The notes under the pieces were generated by a model. It had not been told where the DNA came from, did not search any database, and was given only the letters and a program-made list of their open reading frames with translations. Positions 51,449 through 60,085 of a stretch of 64,000 nucleotides of DNA are shown one piece after another. Source of the DNA: Marinifilum_A sediminis. GTDB lineage: Bacteria > Bacteroidota > Bacteroidia > Bacteroidales > Marinifilaceae. Made by a program: the position numbers and the translations under genes. How positions within the stretch are numbered: the first letter of the stretch is position 1; each line of letters opens with the position of its first letter. The stretch lies in contig CANMCX010000003.1 in the NCBI GenBank assembly GCA_947496465.1, forward strand, positions 1 through 64,000, read 5' to 3'.

Positions 51449-52003
51449 TTACTTTAAAAGTGAGGCTTTTAAGTTTTTATCGGCAGGTTTATCGCATAAC
51501 CAAATGCCGAAAAGTGCTTTTTTAAAATTCAAACCTTTAATTGTTTTTTTAAGCTCATCGTTTTTATATAATAGTGTACCTTCTTCAGAAGAATAGACAA
51601 ATTCAAACACATCTTTTTTCTCTATTTTATCCGAAAAAACAGCTATAAATTCTTCAATTTCTTTTGTTATAGGATCAGTATTTCCTTTAGTAGCATTCTT
51701 AAATCCTTCTCTTGTAGCTTTCTCCATTTTCTCTGAAGTAATTAAGCCAGAGATAATTTCCAGACGAATTCCCATGCATTCATTAGTATTAATGATTTCG
51801 TCAGCATTGCTCATTTTTTTATTTATATATAAGCCCATTGCGTACATATCCATCCACAATTTTACTCGTGTTCCAGTACCTTGTAATTGCATTTGATTGT
51901 CTTTAATTGCCATTTCGTTTGGCAATTCAACATCGCCTACTTTGGTTTGAGCGATGGAACCTAAACTTGAGATTATTAATAGGAGAGTAAAGAATTGTTT
52001 CAT
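51449..52003 (-). CDS. Chalcone isomerase-like exported protein
   Basis: This is a 184-residue exported protein. The signal peptide (1-18, ending GSIAQ) precedes VGDVELPNEM and LQGTGTRVKLWMDMYAMGLYI, the entry strand of the chalcone-isomerase-like fold. Bacterial members are not plant-type isomerases and have no fixed role. ISGLITSEKMEKATREGF and FKKALFGIWLCDKPAD follow in the family order. It is the last gene of a minus-strand run with the SemiSWEET and MscS genes, 27 bases after the SemiSWEET stop. Confidence 0.88.
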   Translation of the reverse strand: MKQFFTLLLIISSLGSIAQTKVGDVELPNEMAIKDNQMQLQGTGTRVKLWMDMYAMGLYINKKMSNADEIINTNECMGIRLEIISGLITSEKMEKATREGFKNATKGNTDPITKEIEEFIAVFSDKIEKKDVFEFVYSSEEGTLLYKNDELKKTIKGLNFKKALFGIWLCDKPADKNLKASLLK

Positions 52004-52030
52004 ATTATTTCTGCTTGATTTTAAAATGGT

Positions 52031-52324
52031 TTACGAATAAATTAATTTGGCATAACACAGATAGAAAGTTGCTATAATGTTAACCAGATAGTTTAGCCAA
52101 AGCGGATATTGTCTTTTATCAGATTTTAGATCACCATTTACAATATAGATAAAAGTAAAGAGTACACCAAAAGCCCACATGAGTAGAAATGGCCAATTAA
52201 AACTACCTACATCATGTGTTTTCCATGTTTGTATTACTTGTGGAATAACACCAATACTTAGAATGATATTACCAAACCAACCTAAAGATTCGAAAAAATC
52301 GAACTTACCGAATATTTTTTTCAT
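52031..52324 (-). CDS. SemiSWEET/PQ-loop small transporter
   Basis: This is a 97-residue three-helix membrane protein. The PQ-loop motif GVIPQVIQTWKTHDVGSFNW lies in helix one and its exit, followed by FLLMWAFGVLFTFIYIVNGD and YLVNIIATFYLCYAKL. SemiSWEETs form dimers and carry sugars; the substrate is inferred. It lies between the MscS and chalcone-isomerase-like genes on one strand, 18 and 27 bases apart, so it is probably in one operon. Confidence 0.9.
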   Translation of the reverse strand: MKKIFGKFDFFESLGWFGNIILSIGVIPQVIQTWKTHDVGSFNWPFLLMWAFGVLFTFIYIVNGDLKSDKRQYPLWLNYLVNIIATFYLCYAKLIYS

Positions 52325-52342
52325 ATGTATTTTAAGGAAATA

Positions 52343-53581
52343 TTAATTGACTAATTTCTGAAAATCATCGCCTGTAGGGTTTTGAAATACCTTTAGGTTG
52401 AACTCAGGAACAATGGCTAGAATGTGATCGAATATATCAGCCTGAATAGCTTCATAGTTTGCCCAAGCCTGATCGTTTGAGAATACATATATTTCAATAG
52501 GCAAACCTTTTTCCGAAGGTTGAAGTTGTCGTACCAAAAAAGTCATATTCTCATGAATTTTAGGATTGTTATGTAAGTAAGCTTCTACATATTTTCTAAA
52601 GGTTCCAATATTGGTCAATCTTCGTTGATTCACCGGAATTTCACCTTCAGGATTTAAAGAGCGAATTTCTTCTTTTTTCTTAATAACATAGTCCTGAATC
52701 AATTTAATTTTCTCAAATCGATCCATATCCTCTTCAGAAAGAAAATGAATAGATTTTACATCGATATTAAAATGACGTTTAATTCTTCTACCACCTGATT
52801 CTTCCATTCCTTTCCAATTGTTGAACGACTCAGAAACCAAAGCGTAAGTAGGGATTGTGCTGATTGTTTTGTCCCAATTTTGTACTTTAACGGTGTTTAG
52901 ACTGATATCAATAACAGTTCCATCAGCACCTTTCGAAGGCATTGATATCCAATCGCCAATATTTACCATTCTATTTGCTGAGAGCTGAATAGAAGCAACA
53001 AAACCTAAGATTGTATCTTTGAAAATTAACAGAATAACAGCAGCAAATGCTCCCATTCCAGCAATAATTGTCAAAGGATCTCTATCAATAAACTTGGCAA
53101 TTATTGAAATTATACCAAGCGAATAAAAGAAGATTTTTACGATTTGCAGATAGCCTTTTATAGGTCGGGTTTTACTAACAGGCATGGTATTGTAAATATC
53201 ATTTCCAGCATTTAGGAAAGTATCCAATAGCATAATTGCCAATATTATCATGTACACATAGGCTCCATTTTCAACAAAATTACTCCAAGTTTCACGGTCT
53301 ATAAAACTTGCGCTGGAGTATATGATTAAAGCAGGAGCAAAATGAGATATTTTATTAAAAACCTTTCGCTCCAGCATGATATCATCCCAATGCGTTTTTG
53401 TTTTACGAACCACTTTGGTGATGAATGCAATTAAAATTCTTTTTGCGATTAAATCGGATAACCATGCTACAATAAGAACCACAACAATGGCAATTGCAGA
53501 TTGAAAAATTACGGCCCAGTATTCTGAAATTCCTTCATTAATTAGCCAGTTCTTCAATTGAGCGCCCAAAAGCTCTTTCAT
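52343..53581 (-). CDS. MscS-family mechanosensitive channel
   Basis: This is a 412-residue inner-membrane channel with about five transmembrane helices, the pore-lining helix near GMGAFAAVILLIFKDTILGFV, then the MscS beta domain (QLSANRMVNIGDWISMP, GTVIDISLNTVKVQNWDKT) and the C-terminal domain (FLVRQLQPSEKGLPIEIYVF). The size and the insertion after the beta domain resemble the YbdG branch rather than the small MscS. The chosen ATG at 53581 (MKELLGAQ) avoids a 23-residue extension from 53650. It would open on membrane tension and protect against osmotic downshift. Confidence 0.9.
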   Translation of the reverse strand: MKELLGAQLKNWLINEGISEYWAVIFQSAIAIVVVLIVAWLSDLIAKRILIAFITKVVRKTKTHWDDIMLERKVFNKISHFAPALIIYSSASFIDRETWSNFVENGAYVYMIILAIMLLDTFLNAGNDIYNTMPVSKTRPIKGYLQIVKIFFYSLGIISIIAKFIDRDPLTIIAGMGAFAAVILLIFKDTILGFVASIQLSANRMVNIGDWISMPSKGADGTVIDISLNTVKVQNWDKTISTIPTYALVSESFNNWKGMEESGGRRIKRHFNIDVKSIHFLSEEDMDRFEKIKLIQDYVIKKKEEIRSLNPEGEIPVNQRRLTNIGTFRKYVEAYLHNNPKIHENMTFLVRQLQPSEKGLPIEIYVFSNDQAWANYEAIQADIFDHILAIVPEFNLKVFQNPTGDDFQKLVN

Positions 53582-53698
53582 ATTGATATTTTTTAGTGTG
53601 TGAATTAAAAATCTAAGATATCTAATTCGAATTGGAAAAGAAAAATGCAATTGGCAATATTTTGTATTTTTAAGGATTGAAATTTTAAAACAACTAGC

Positions 53699-54982
53699 AT
53701 GATCAAAAAATCCGTATTCGTATTTGTTTTATTTTTATTTGTTTCGGTGTGTCAGGGGCAATCGAAGTTTGAAAAATATTTTGAAGATAAAACACTAAGA
53801 ATAGATTACATGATGGGGGGAGACTCCGAATCGCAAACCGTATTTCTTAAAGAACTGAAAGAAGAACCGCACTGGGGAGGAAGCAAAACCAACTTGATTG
53901 ATATTTTCGGATATGGAACATTTGGATTCAAATTGTATGATGTGGAATCAGGAGATCTTATGTATTCTAAGGGATTTAATTCCTTGTTTCAGGAATGGCA
54001 AACAACTGCCGAAGCAAAAGAATTAAAGAGAGCATTCTATCAGGTAAATGTAATGCCATATCCTAAAAGTAAAGCTCGTTTTGTTTTGGAATCGAGAAAA
54101 TGGAATGGTGAAATGGAAACCATTTGGGAGCATGAAATTGATCCTGAAAATTATTTTATTGGTAAAGAAAAACCAGTTAGTGTACCATTTACCAAAATAA
54201 TGGGAAAAGGTAATCCTGATGAAAGTGTTGATATTGCTTTTATAGCTGAAGGCTACACTACTGAAGAAATGGGCAAGTTTAGGGAAGATGCCAAACGTGT
54301 TGCTGGTTACTTATTGGATGTTCCTCCCTTTGATAAATATGCGGAGCGCTTTAATATATATGCCTTGGAATCTGTATCGCAAGATTCAGGAACAGATATT
54401 CCAGGAGAGAATGTATATAAAAACACTGCAGTAAATACTACCTTTTATACTTTTGATGTTGACAGATATCTTACAACCTTTGATATTAAATCTTTACATG
54501 ATATAAGCGCGAATGTTCCTTACGATCAAATTTTTGTATTAATCAATACCGATCGATATGGTGGAGGTGGATTTTACAATTATTATTCAAGTTGTTCGGC
54601 AGATCATCCACTATCATACGAAGTATCGAGTCATGAATTTGGACATGGATTTGTAGGTTTAGGAGATGAATATTACTCATCGGAAACAGCTTATGAGGAT
54701 TTTTACAATTTAGAGGTTGAACCATGGGAACCAAACATTACCACTATGGTTGATTTTGATTCCAAGTGGAAAGACATGTTGGAGGAATCAACACCGGTTC
54801 CAACTCCACGTATCGAAGAATTTATTAAAACTTTAGGTGTGTTTGAAGGTGGAGGTTACATGTCGAAGGGAATTTACTCTCCTGTGCAAGATTGTAAAAT
54901 GAAATCGAATAACGAAAAACATTTTTGTCCGGTTTGCGAAAGAGCAGCAGAACGAGTGATCTTATTTCATATTGGGAAATAA
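53699..54982 (+). CDS. M64 family metallopeptidase (IgA peptidase-like), exported
   Basis: This is a 427-residue secreted zinc peptidase. The signal peptide ends in CQGQ (residue 21). An N-terminal beta-domain (about 22-175) precedes the catalytic domain with DIAFIAEGYTTEEMGKF and the zinc motif HEFGHGFVGLGDEY near residue 315, the M64 HExGH pattern with a downstream Asp ligand. A C-terminal cysteine pair (CKMKSNNEKHFCPVCERAA, cited in part) closes it. Some Clostridial relatives cut immunoglobulin A; this need not hold here. Confidence 0.92.
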   Translation: MIKKSVFVFVLFLFVSVCQGQSKFEKYFEDKTLRIDYMMGGDSESQTVFLKELKEEPHWGGSKTNLIDIFGYGTFGFKLYDVESGDLMYSKGFNSLFQEWQTTAEAKELKRAFYQVNVMPYPKSKARFVLESRKWNGEMETIWEHEIDPENYFIGKEKPVSVPFTKIMGKGNPDESVDIAFIAEGYTTEEMGKFREDAKRVAGYLLDVPPFDKYAERFNIYALESVSQDSGTDIPGENVYKNTAVNTTFYTFDVDRYLTTFDIKSLHDISANVPYDQIFVLINTDRYGGGGFYNYYSSCSADHPLSYEVSSHEFGHGFVGLGDEYYSSETAYEDFYNLEVEPWEPNITTMVDFDSKWKDMLEESTPVPTPRIEEFIKTLGVFEGGGYMSKGIYSPVQDCKMKSNNEKHFCPVCERAAERVILFHIGK

Positions 54983-54998
54983 ATCAGATGAATAAAAC

Positions 54999-55031
54999 AA
55001 AAAATGCGCTTCAATTTGAAGCGCATTTTTT
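54999..55031. terminator. Bidirectional terminator between M64 and DUF6249 genes
   Basis: A perfect stem with core ATGCGCTTCAA/TTGAAGCGCAT (about 55004-55014, 55017-55026) is flanked by A's and T's. It serves stops at 54982 and 55050. Confidence 0.92.
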
Positions 55032-55049
55032 ATGCTTTTTATTCAGGAA

Positions 55050-55385
55050 TTATTCTACCTCTTCCTGTTTTTTAGCAATTGTATAGAAAATCAGTAGAGC
55101 AAGCCCTCCAAATAAAAAGATCATTGAGAAATAAGAAACTTCCTCGCTTAGTCTAGTGTAGGCATCAAGAATATTTCCGATTAAAATTCCTGCTGCAAGT
55201 CCAATTAGAAGAATTCCATACTTTAAACTTTGCAGTGTGCTACACTTTTTTTCTCCTTGTAAAATACTAATGTCCATACCTTTTTCAATTAATGCTTGTC
55301 TTTCTCTGTGGCGATGTACTAAAAATACAACCAATGGGATTACGCCAAATACTGATATGATTGCAACTACTCCTGTAATATCCAT
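55050..55385 (-). CDS. DUF6249-type small membrane protein
   Basis: This 111-residue protein has helix one at about 5-24 (VVAIISVFGVIPLVVFLV), the basic loop HRHRERQALIEKGMD, which is typical of the family, then two helices (about 54-72 YGILLIGLAAGILIGNIL and 84-103 FSMIFLFGGLALLIFYTI). The tail is short. Function is unknown. In related genomes such proteins accompany ECF sigma factors; here it is divergent from one, 367 bases away. Confidence 0.85.
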   Translation of the reverse strand: MDITGVVAIISVFGVIPLVVFLVHRHRERQALIEKGMDISILQGEKKCSTLQSLKYGILLIGLAAGILIGNILDAYTRLSEEVSYFSMIFLFGGLALLIFYTIAKKQEEVE

Positions 55386-55752
55386 GATATGTGATTTAAG
55401 GTTAAACTTCTATTAATTCTATTATAAAATTTGAAAAGCTTTCTTGTTTTTTGCTTTCAACTTTATGACGCCACCAAATAAAAATCGGTTACAAAAAAAT
55501 TAAGAAACTTTTAACGCTTTCAATTATTGTAATGAAAATCATTGCCTTAACTTGCATGTAATTGATAAGAAAAAAAGGATTCAATTATTATTTAAGCAGA
55601 GCTGTAACCGAATTGGGTAGATGTGCGTCTAAGTTGTAGAAGATTCGATAAAAGAGTAAATTTTTTAGATTGAAAGCAACATATTGGAACTAATGATTAT
55701 CTTTATAGATGATGAGGATCTTATATCATTGAATTGAAAAGATTATTTAAGT
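55386..55752. other. Intergenic region between DUF6249 and ECF sigma genes
   Basis: I see no TAnnTTTG element on either strand. TATCTTTA at about 55697-55704 is one mismatch away and lies close to the sigma gene start. There is no ORF, hairpin or repeat of note. Confidence 0.4.
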
Positions 55753-56328
55753 ATGGCATTTAGAAACGATAGCTATTATATTACAAAGATAAAGGCAGGC
55801 GACCCTGGAGCATATGCTGTTCTTGTAGATAAATACAAGAAGATGGGATTTAATGTAGCTTTGCAATTAATGGGAAATCGTGAGGATGCAGAAGAGGTTG
55901 CGCAAGATTCGTTTTTAAAAGCATACCAGGCACTGGATACTTATAAGGGAGAATCGAAATTTTCAACCTGGATTTATCGAATCATTTATAACACCGCAAT
56001 ATCACGGTTGAGAAAAAAAAAATTAGACACTAGTTCAATTGATGATGATTTTTCAGCATCAGTGAATGTGAAATCAACTCAATCAGCTGTTCAGGAATTG
56101 CAAAGTGATGAAAGAAAGCAATACATTAACAAAGCATTGCAATCGATGAGTGGCGAGGACAGGACATTGTTAACTCTGTTTTATTTAGAAGAGAATTCGG
56201 TTGAAGAAGTTTGTTCCATTACCGGATTAAGTACTTCTAATGTGAAAGTGAAATTACATCGTGCACGAAAAAAACTGTATTCGCAGTTGGAATTGATATT
56301 GCACGGGGAATTAAAAACGATACTATAG
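55753..56328 (+). CDS. ECF RNA polymerase sigma factor
   Basis: This 191-residue sigma-70 protein has region 2 (about 24-92; GFNVALQLMGNREDAEEVAQ, then DSFLKAYQALDTYKG and FSTWIYRIIYNTAISRLRKK) and region 4 (about 128-185; LTLFYLEENSVEEVCSITG, STSNVKVKLHRARKKLY). The linker between is short and polar. It has the length of an extracytoplasmic-function factor. The next gene, 22 bases away, encodes a membrane protein that may hold it inactive. The regulon is unknown. Confidence 0.94.
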   Translation: MAFRNDSYYITKIKAGDPGAYAVLVDKYKKMGFNVALQLMGNREDAEEVAQDSFLKAYQALDTYKGESKFSTWIYRIIYNTAISRLRKKKLDTSSIDDDFSASVNVKSTQSAVQELQSDERKQYINKALQSMSGEDRTLLTLFYLEENSVEEVCSITGLSTSNVKVKLHRARKKLYSQLELILHGELKTIL

Positions 56329-56350
56329 ATTTCGAAAATATAAGAAAACC

Positions 56351-56776
56351 ATGATGAAAAAAGAAGATATCTATAAAGACGAATTCATTAAAGAATTAAT
56401 GAAGGATGCGAAATTGGAGGAACCATCAGACCGATTTACCAATCAGGTTATGGATAATGTCATGCAAGATTGGTTGGCTAAACCTATTGAGGTTAAGAAA
56501 CCTATTTCGCGAAAACAATGGATTGGAATGATTGGAGTTTTGTTTCTTTTAACTCTTGTAGTTTTAGGAACTGATGTTAGAACATTGATAAGTGATTTGA
56601 ATCATCCGTTCTTTAATCAATTGGATGCAATACTTCTAAAACCGCTTAATCAGATGTTAAACAGTGTATTTCTTAGCTTAAAGAAATTGCCTATCATGGT
56701 GTATATTGTGGTTGTAGCTATGGCAAGTTTAGCTGCTTTCGATCGCGTTGTAAATAAATTAATTCAATTTAGATAG
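56351..56776 (+). CDS. Putative membrane anti-sigma-like protein
   Basis: This 141-residue protein has a charged cytoplasmic N-terminus (about 1-58, MMKKEDIYKDEFIKELMKDA) with PSDRFTNQVMDNVM, then two transmembrane helices (about 59-76 WIGMIGVLFLLTLVVLG and about 116-135 LPIMVYIVVVAMASLAAF). The layout fits an anti-sigma factor of unknown type encoded with its sigma factor, but no conserved zinc motif is seen. It lies 22 bases after the sigma gene and is followed by a terminator. Confidence 0.75.
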   Translation: MMKKEDIYKDEFIKELMKDAKLEEPSDRFTNQVMDNVMQDWLAKPIEVKKPISRKQWIGMIGVLFLLTLVVLGTDVRTLISDLNHPFFNQLDAILLKPLNQMLNSVFLSLKKLPIMVYIVVVAMASLAAFDRVVNKLIQFR

Positions 56777-56826
56777 TACAAACACAGCCGGCAGCCTTGC
56801 CGGAATTTTCAATATTTTTTGACTTT

Positions 56827-56855
56827 ACTGCTCTTCATTTTGAAGGGCAGTTTTT
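56827..56855 (+). terminator. Terminator of the ECF sigma operon
   Basis: ACTGCTCTTCA (56827-56837) and TGAAGGGCAGT (56841-56851), one G-U pair, are followed by TTTTT. A second GC hairpin CCGGCA/TGCCGG lies just upstream (56788-56803). Confidence 0.88.
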
Positions 56856-56859
56856 GCAT

Positions 56860-56885
56860 AAAAAAAGCCGCTCTTTGTAGAACGG
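56860..56885 (-). terminator. Terminator of the DUF3127 gene
   Basis: On the minus strand an 8-bp stem GCCGTTCT/AGAGCGGC, one G-U, is followed by TTTTTT. It abuts the sigma operon terminator. Confidence 0.85.
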
Positions 56886-56903
56886 CTTCTTGAAATATTA
56901 TCT

Positions 56904-57278
56904 CTAGAAAGGAAGATCATCTTCTTCTGGAGCTGGAGGAACATCCTCAGCTTTAAATTCTGGCATTTCAGGAACTGGAGATTGTCCATTTTGAATTTTT
57001 TCAATTCTCCATGCTTCTAAATTTGAGAAGTAGTTGGTTTTTCCATCTTTTTCCCATTTGCGACCGCGAATGTTAAAAGAAACTTTTACCTCTTCGTACA
57101 AAGAAACAGTTTCCAAAAGGTCACATCTGTCTTGAGTTAGTTGGAATTTGATAAAATCATTCCAATCAGAATTTCTTTCATTCTCTACCTCAATAACAAA
57201 TTCTCTTTTTTTAAAGCGATCGCTAATTTGTTGAGTATCATCTTTAGCAATTACTTTACCATTGATTTCAAAATTCAT
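56904..57278 (-). CDS. DUF3127 OB-fold protein with SSB-like acidic tail
   Basis: This 124-residue protein has an OB-fold-like domain (FEINGKVIAKDD, FKKREFVIEVENER, FIKFQLTQDRCDLL, EEVKVSFNIRGRKWE, YFSNLEAWRIEKI) and a proline- and acid-rich linker ending in EEDDLPF. That end resembles the conserved tip of single-stranded DNA-binding protein (DDDIPF), which binds partner proteins. DUF3127 proteins are known in Bacteroidota but their role is not. The tail suggests contact with the replication or repair machinery. Confidence 0.85.
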   Translation of the reverse strand: MNFEINGKVIAKDDTQQISDRFKKREFVIEVENERNSDWNDFIKFQLTQDRCDLLETVSLYEEVKVSFNIRGRKWEKDGKTNYFSNLEAWRIEKIQNGQSPVPEMPEFKAEDVPPAPEEDDLPF

Positions 57279-57299
57279 AGTATTTATTTGATTTTGGAC

Positions 57300-57734
57300 T
57301 TATTCTTTAACAATTACAATTTTCTCAATTGAGTCATTTGCACGAATTGCATCGATTACTTCAACTCCCTCTACAACCTTACCAAAGCAAGTGTGGTTGC
57401 GATCCAAGTGAGAAGTATTTTCGCGACCATGGCAGATGAAAAATTGAGAACCACCAGTGTTTCTTCCAGCGTGAGCCATTGATAAAACACCTCTGTCGTG
57501 ATATTGGTTTTCACCATTTAACTCGCAGTCGATTGAGTATCCAGGACCACCAGCACCTGTTCCATCAGGGCATCCACCTTGAACAACAAAATTAGGAATT
57601 ACTCGGTGAAAGTTAAGTCCGTCGTAAAATCCGGATTCCGATAGATTAACAAAGTTTTCAACAGTTTTTGGAGCATCTTTCTCGTAGAATTCTACTTTCA
57701 TTACTCCTTTTTCGGTATGAATTTCAGCGTACAT
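57300..57734 (-). CDS. Cyclophilin-type peptidyl-prolyl isomerase (cytoplasmic)
   Basis: This 144-residue enzyme turns peptidyl-proline bonds. The family residues are visible: VKVEFYEKDAPKTVENFVNL-type start cited as EKDAPKTVENFVNL, FHRVIPNFVVQGGCP with the catalytic Arg in FHRV, GGSQFFICHG and LDRNHTCFGKV. It has no signal peptide, and is the compact bacterial form. It is 21 bases from the DUF3127 gene on the same strand and may be co-transcribed with it. Confidence 0.93.
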   Translation of the reverse strand: MYAEIHTEKGVMKVEFYEKDAPKTVENFVNLSESGFYDGLNFHRVIPNFVVQGGCPDGTGAGGPGYSIDCELNGENQYHDRGVLSMAHAGRNTGGSQFFICHGRENTSHLDRNHTCFGKVVEGVEVIDAIRANDSIEKIVIVKE

Positions 57735-57862
57735 GACTATTTATTTTATTGGTTTATTTACAGATTTATTTGCCTTTGAGCTTCAAAAACAAGATTCTAA
57801 ATTTACAACATCGACTTGTGAGTTGCAAAAGTATGCAAATCTAAAAAAAGATATTGGCTAAA

Positions 57863-57907
57863 AAAAAACTAATAAAGAACCCCTTTCGATTTTCATCAAA
57901 AGGGGTT
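57863..57907 (-). terminator. Terminator of the lipoprotein FKBP gene
   Basis: On the minus strand AACCCCTTT (57907-57899) pairs with AAAGGGGTT (57886-57878), followed by T-rich sequence. It lies 43 bases after the stop at 57950. Confidence 0.8.
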
Positions 57908-57949
57908 GACGTTTTTAATATATTGTCCTGATTATTTCAACAGGCTCAA

Positions 57950-58651
57950 TTATTTTTTTTGATCTGGTTTTACAATTTCCAATAGCTCAACTTCAAAAAT
58001 CAAAGTTTCGTTTGGTCCAATGTTACCTCCTGCACCACGTGGTCCGTAAGCCAATTTAGATGGAATAAAAAGTTCGTATTTAGAACCTACAGGCATTAAT
58101 GTTAAGGCTTCAGTCCAACCTTTAATTACACGGTTTGCCGCAAAAGTAGTTGGTTCATTTCTTTTGTAAGAAGAATCAAATTCTTTTCCATCAATTGTGG
58201 TTCCTCTATAATGAACTTTTACCTGATCTGTTGCCATTGGTCTAGCTCCAGTACCTTCGCTAATAACTCTGTATTGTAAGCCACTTGCTGTAGTTACAAT
58301 ACCATCTTTATTTGCATTTTCAGATAGGAATTGTTCCCCTTTAGCAAGATTTGCTTCACCTTTCTGGGCTTGCAAATCACGTAAGTAATTGTTGATAATT
58401 GTATTTCCTTCACGAGGATCAATTGTCAACGAATCTTTATTGATCGCAGCTTGCATTGCAGCTAAGAATACATCTTCGTTAATATTAGTAAGACCATTAC
58501 GTTCTAGGTTACTACCGAAATTAGCACCTAAACTATAACTTACTGAATCAATAGCAGTATTTAATGAAGCATCTTTACTTCCAACTTGATTACAAGAAAC
58601 AAGGGTCATAGCTCCTAATCCTAGGGCTAGAGACAAAACTTTTAGTTTCAT
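57950..58651 (-). CDS. FKBP-type peptidyl-prolyl isomerase lipoprotein
   Basis: This 233-residue exported isomerase has a signal sequence with lipobox LVSC (Cys20) and two parts: an N-terminal helical dimer domain (about 25-130; DSVSYSLGANFGSNL) and the FKBP domain (about 140-228; VKVHYRGTTIDGKEFDSSY, VIKGWTEALTLMPVGSKYEL, LIFEVELLEI). This is the FkpA/Mip layout. It is followed by its own terminator. The next gene upstream is a cytoplasmic relative. Confidence 0.93.
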   Translation of the reverse strand: MKLKVLSLALGLGAMTLVSCNQVGSKDASLNTAIDSVSYSLGANFGSNLERNGLTNINEDVFLAAMQAAINKDSLTIDPREGNTIINNYLRDLQAQKGEANLAKGEQFLSENANKDGIVTTASGLQYRVISEGTGARPMATDQVKVHYRGTTIDGKEFDSSYKRNEPTTFAANRVIKGWTEALTLMPVGSKYELFIPSKLAYGPRGAGGNIGPNETLIFEVELLEIVKPDQKK

Positions 58652-58676
58652 TTTGTGTTGTATTTTTGGTTAATAA

Positions 58677-59279
58677 TTACACTACTTCTAGCAATTCTAC
58701 TTCAAAAATCAAAGTTGTGTGAGGACCGATTAGGTTACCAGCACCTTGAGCACCATAAGCTAAGTCAGAAGGAACATATAATTTCCATTTTGATCCAACA
58801 GGCATTAATTGAAGAGCTTCAATCCATCCACCAATTACACCATTAACCGGGAATGTAGCAGGCTCACCTCTGTTAACCGAACTATCGAATACTGTTCCGT
58901 CGATAAGTGTTCCGTGGTAGTGACATTTAACGCTGTCAGTTCCTTTAGGAGTATCACCTTTTCCTTCTGTAATTACTTCGTACTGAAGACCACTGTCAGT
59001 TGTTGTTACACCTTCTTTTTTAGCATTTTCTTCTAAAAATTTCTTTCCAGCTTCAATTGCTTTTCCAGCTTGTTCTTCTTGAATTTTACCGAAGTACTCC
59101 TGTAGAATATTATTTGCTTCTTCTGGAGAAAGTTCTGGCATTTTTCCGTTAAAGGCAGCATCTAAAGCTTCCATAAAAGGATCAACACTAATAGATTTAA
59201 CTCCTGAAGTAATTAGGTTACTTGCAATACTTAAACCAAGGCAATAGCTTACCTTATCTTGTTCTTCTGTGTATTTCAT
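58677..59279 (-). CDS. FKBP-type peptidyl-prolyl isomerase (cytoplasmic form)
   Basis: This 200-residue protein has the same two-domain layout as its neighbour, a helical N-terminal domain (about 1-90) and an FKBP domain (about 105-198; VKCHYHGTLIDGTVFDSSV, VIGGWIEALQLMPVGSKWKL, LIFEVELLEVV), but no signal peptide. It ends 25 bases before the lipoprotein gene starts. The pair arose by duplication and then split between cytoplasm and envelope; the order and similarity support this. Confidence 0.92.
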   Translation of the reverse strand: MKYTEEQDKVSYCLGLSIASNLITSGVKSISVDPFMEALDAAFNGKMPELSPEEANNILQEYFGKIQEEQAGKAIEAGKKFLEENAKKEGVTTTDSGLQYEVITEGKGDTPKGTDSVKCHYHGTLIDGTVFDSSVNRGEPATFPVNGVIGGWIEALQLMPVGSKWKLYVPSDLAYGAQGAGNLIGPHTTLIFEVELLEVV

Positions 59280-59401
59280 TATGATTTTATTATATGATTT
59301 CTGATTTCATTTATGATCAGTAAGATCACAAAGGTCGACTAAGGTAAGGCTTTTCCTGCAAATTTTCGAAAATCACAGTCAATTTAAAGTTTTTTCACAT
59401 T

Positions 59402-60085
59402 TTATAAATTGTTAGAATCAATTCTTGTAGCTCTTAGCATATGTCGTTTACCCGGAGGTCCTGGCAATCGTTTAAGCTCGAAGCCAGATGCTCTTAAGGC
59501 TTGCTTTACAATTCCCTTGGAACAATAAGTGGTTAGTATTGCATTTGAATTCAAAGAGTGATAAATTTTTGTGAAAATTTCTTCAGTCCATAAATCTGGC
59601 TGTACTTCAGGAGCAAATGCATCGAAGTATACCAAGTCGTATTTAGTTGGAAAATTGTAGGTTTTTAAATCACCTAATAACTTTCGGAGAGTGAAATTAT
59701 CAGTGATTTCAACATCAGAATTCCATTCCGATTTGTGTAGGGCAGTAAACAAATCCTTTTGAACCTGATTGTTTTTATCGGCGTAATTTAAGCTGTTAAC
59801 ATGTTCCTTTTCCAGCGGATAAAGCTCAATGGAATGATATATGACCTTTCGATTGGTTTTAAGAGACTCCAGGAGAGTTAAAAAGCAATTCAATCCGGTA
59901 CCAAATCCTATTTCCAGGATATGGATCGGATTTTTTTCACAAAAATGAAATCCGGCATTTAAGAAAACATGTTTGGATTCTTGTACCGCACCATGAGTTG
60001 AATGATAGTGTTCATCCAAATCAGGCATGTAAAAAGTATGCGAGCCGTCTTCTGTTATTTTAAGTTCTCTTTTTAATTTCTTCAT
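59402..60085 (-). CDS. mnmD: tRNA 5-methylaminomethyl-2-thiouridine methyltransferase
   Basis: This 227-residue SAM-dependent enzyme adds the last methyl group to the wobble uridine (mnm5s2U34) of several tRNAs. The SAM-binding motif is ILEIGFGTGLNCFLTL (about 54-69), followed by KYDLVYFDAFAPEVQPDLWT with the family D-A-F-A-P and ILTTYCSKGIVKQALRASG. It corresponds to the methyltransferase half of MnmC; the oxidase half is absent, as is usual in Bacteroidota. Its start overlaps the MATE gene's stop by 26 bases. Confidence 0.9.
   Translation of the reverse strand: MKKLKRELKITEDGSHTFYMPDLDEHYHSTHGAVQESKHVFLNAGFHFCEKNPIHILEIGFGTGLNCFLTLLESLKTNRKVIYHSIELYPLEKEHVNSLNYADKNNQVQKDLFTALHKSEWNSDVEITDNFTLRKLLGDLKTYNFPTKYDLVYFDAFAPEVQPDLWTEEIFTKIYHSLNSNAILTTYCSKGIVKQALRASGFELKRLPGPPGKRHMLRATRIDSNNL

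Noticed and set aside
60060..60085. Misassigned mnmD start because of overlap with the MATE gene
   Set aside because: The MnmD N-terminus from 60085 (MKKLKRELKITEDGS) fits the family, and short overlaps are common. No better start is visible downstream.
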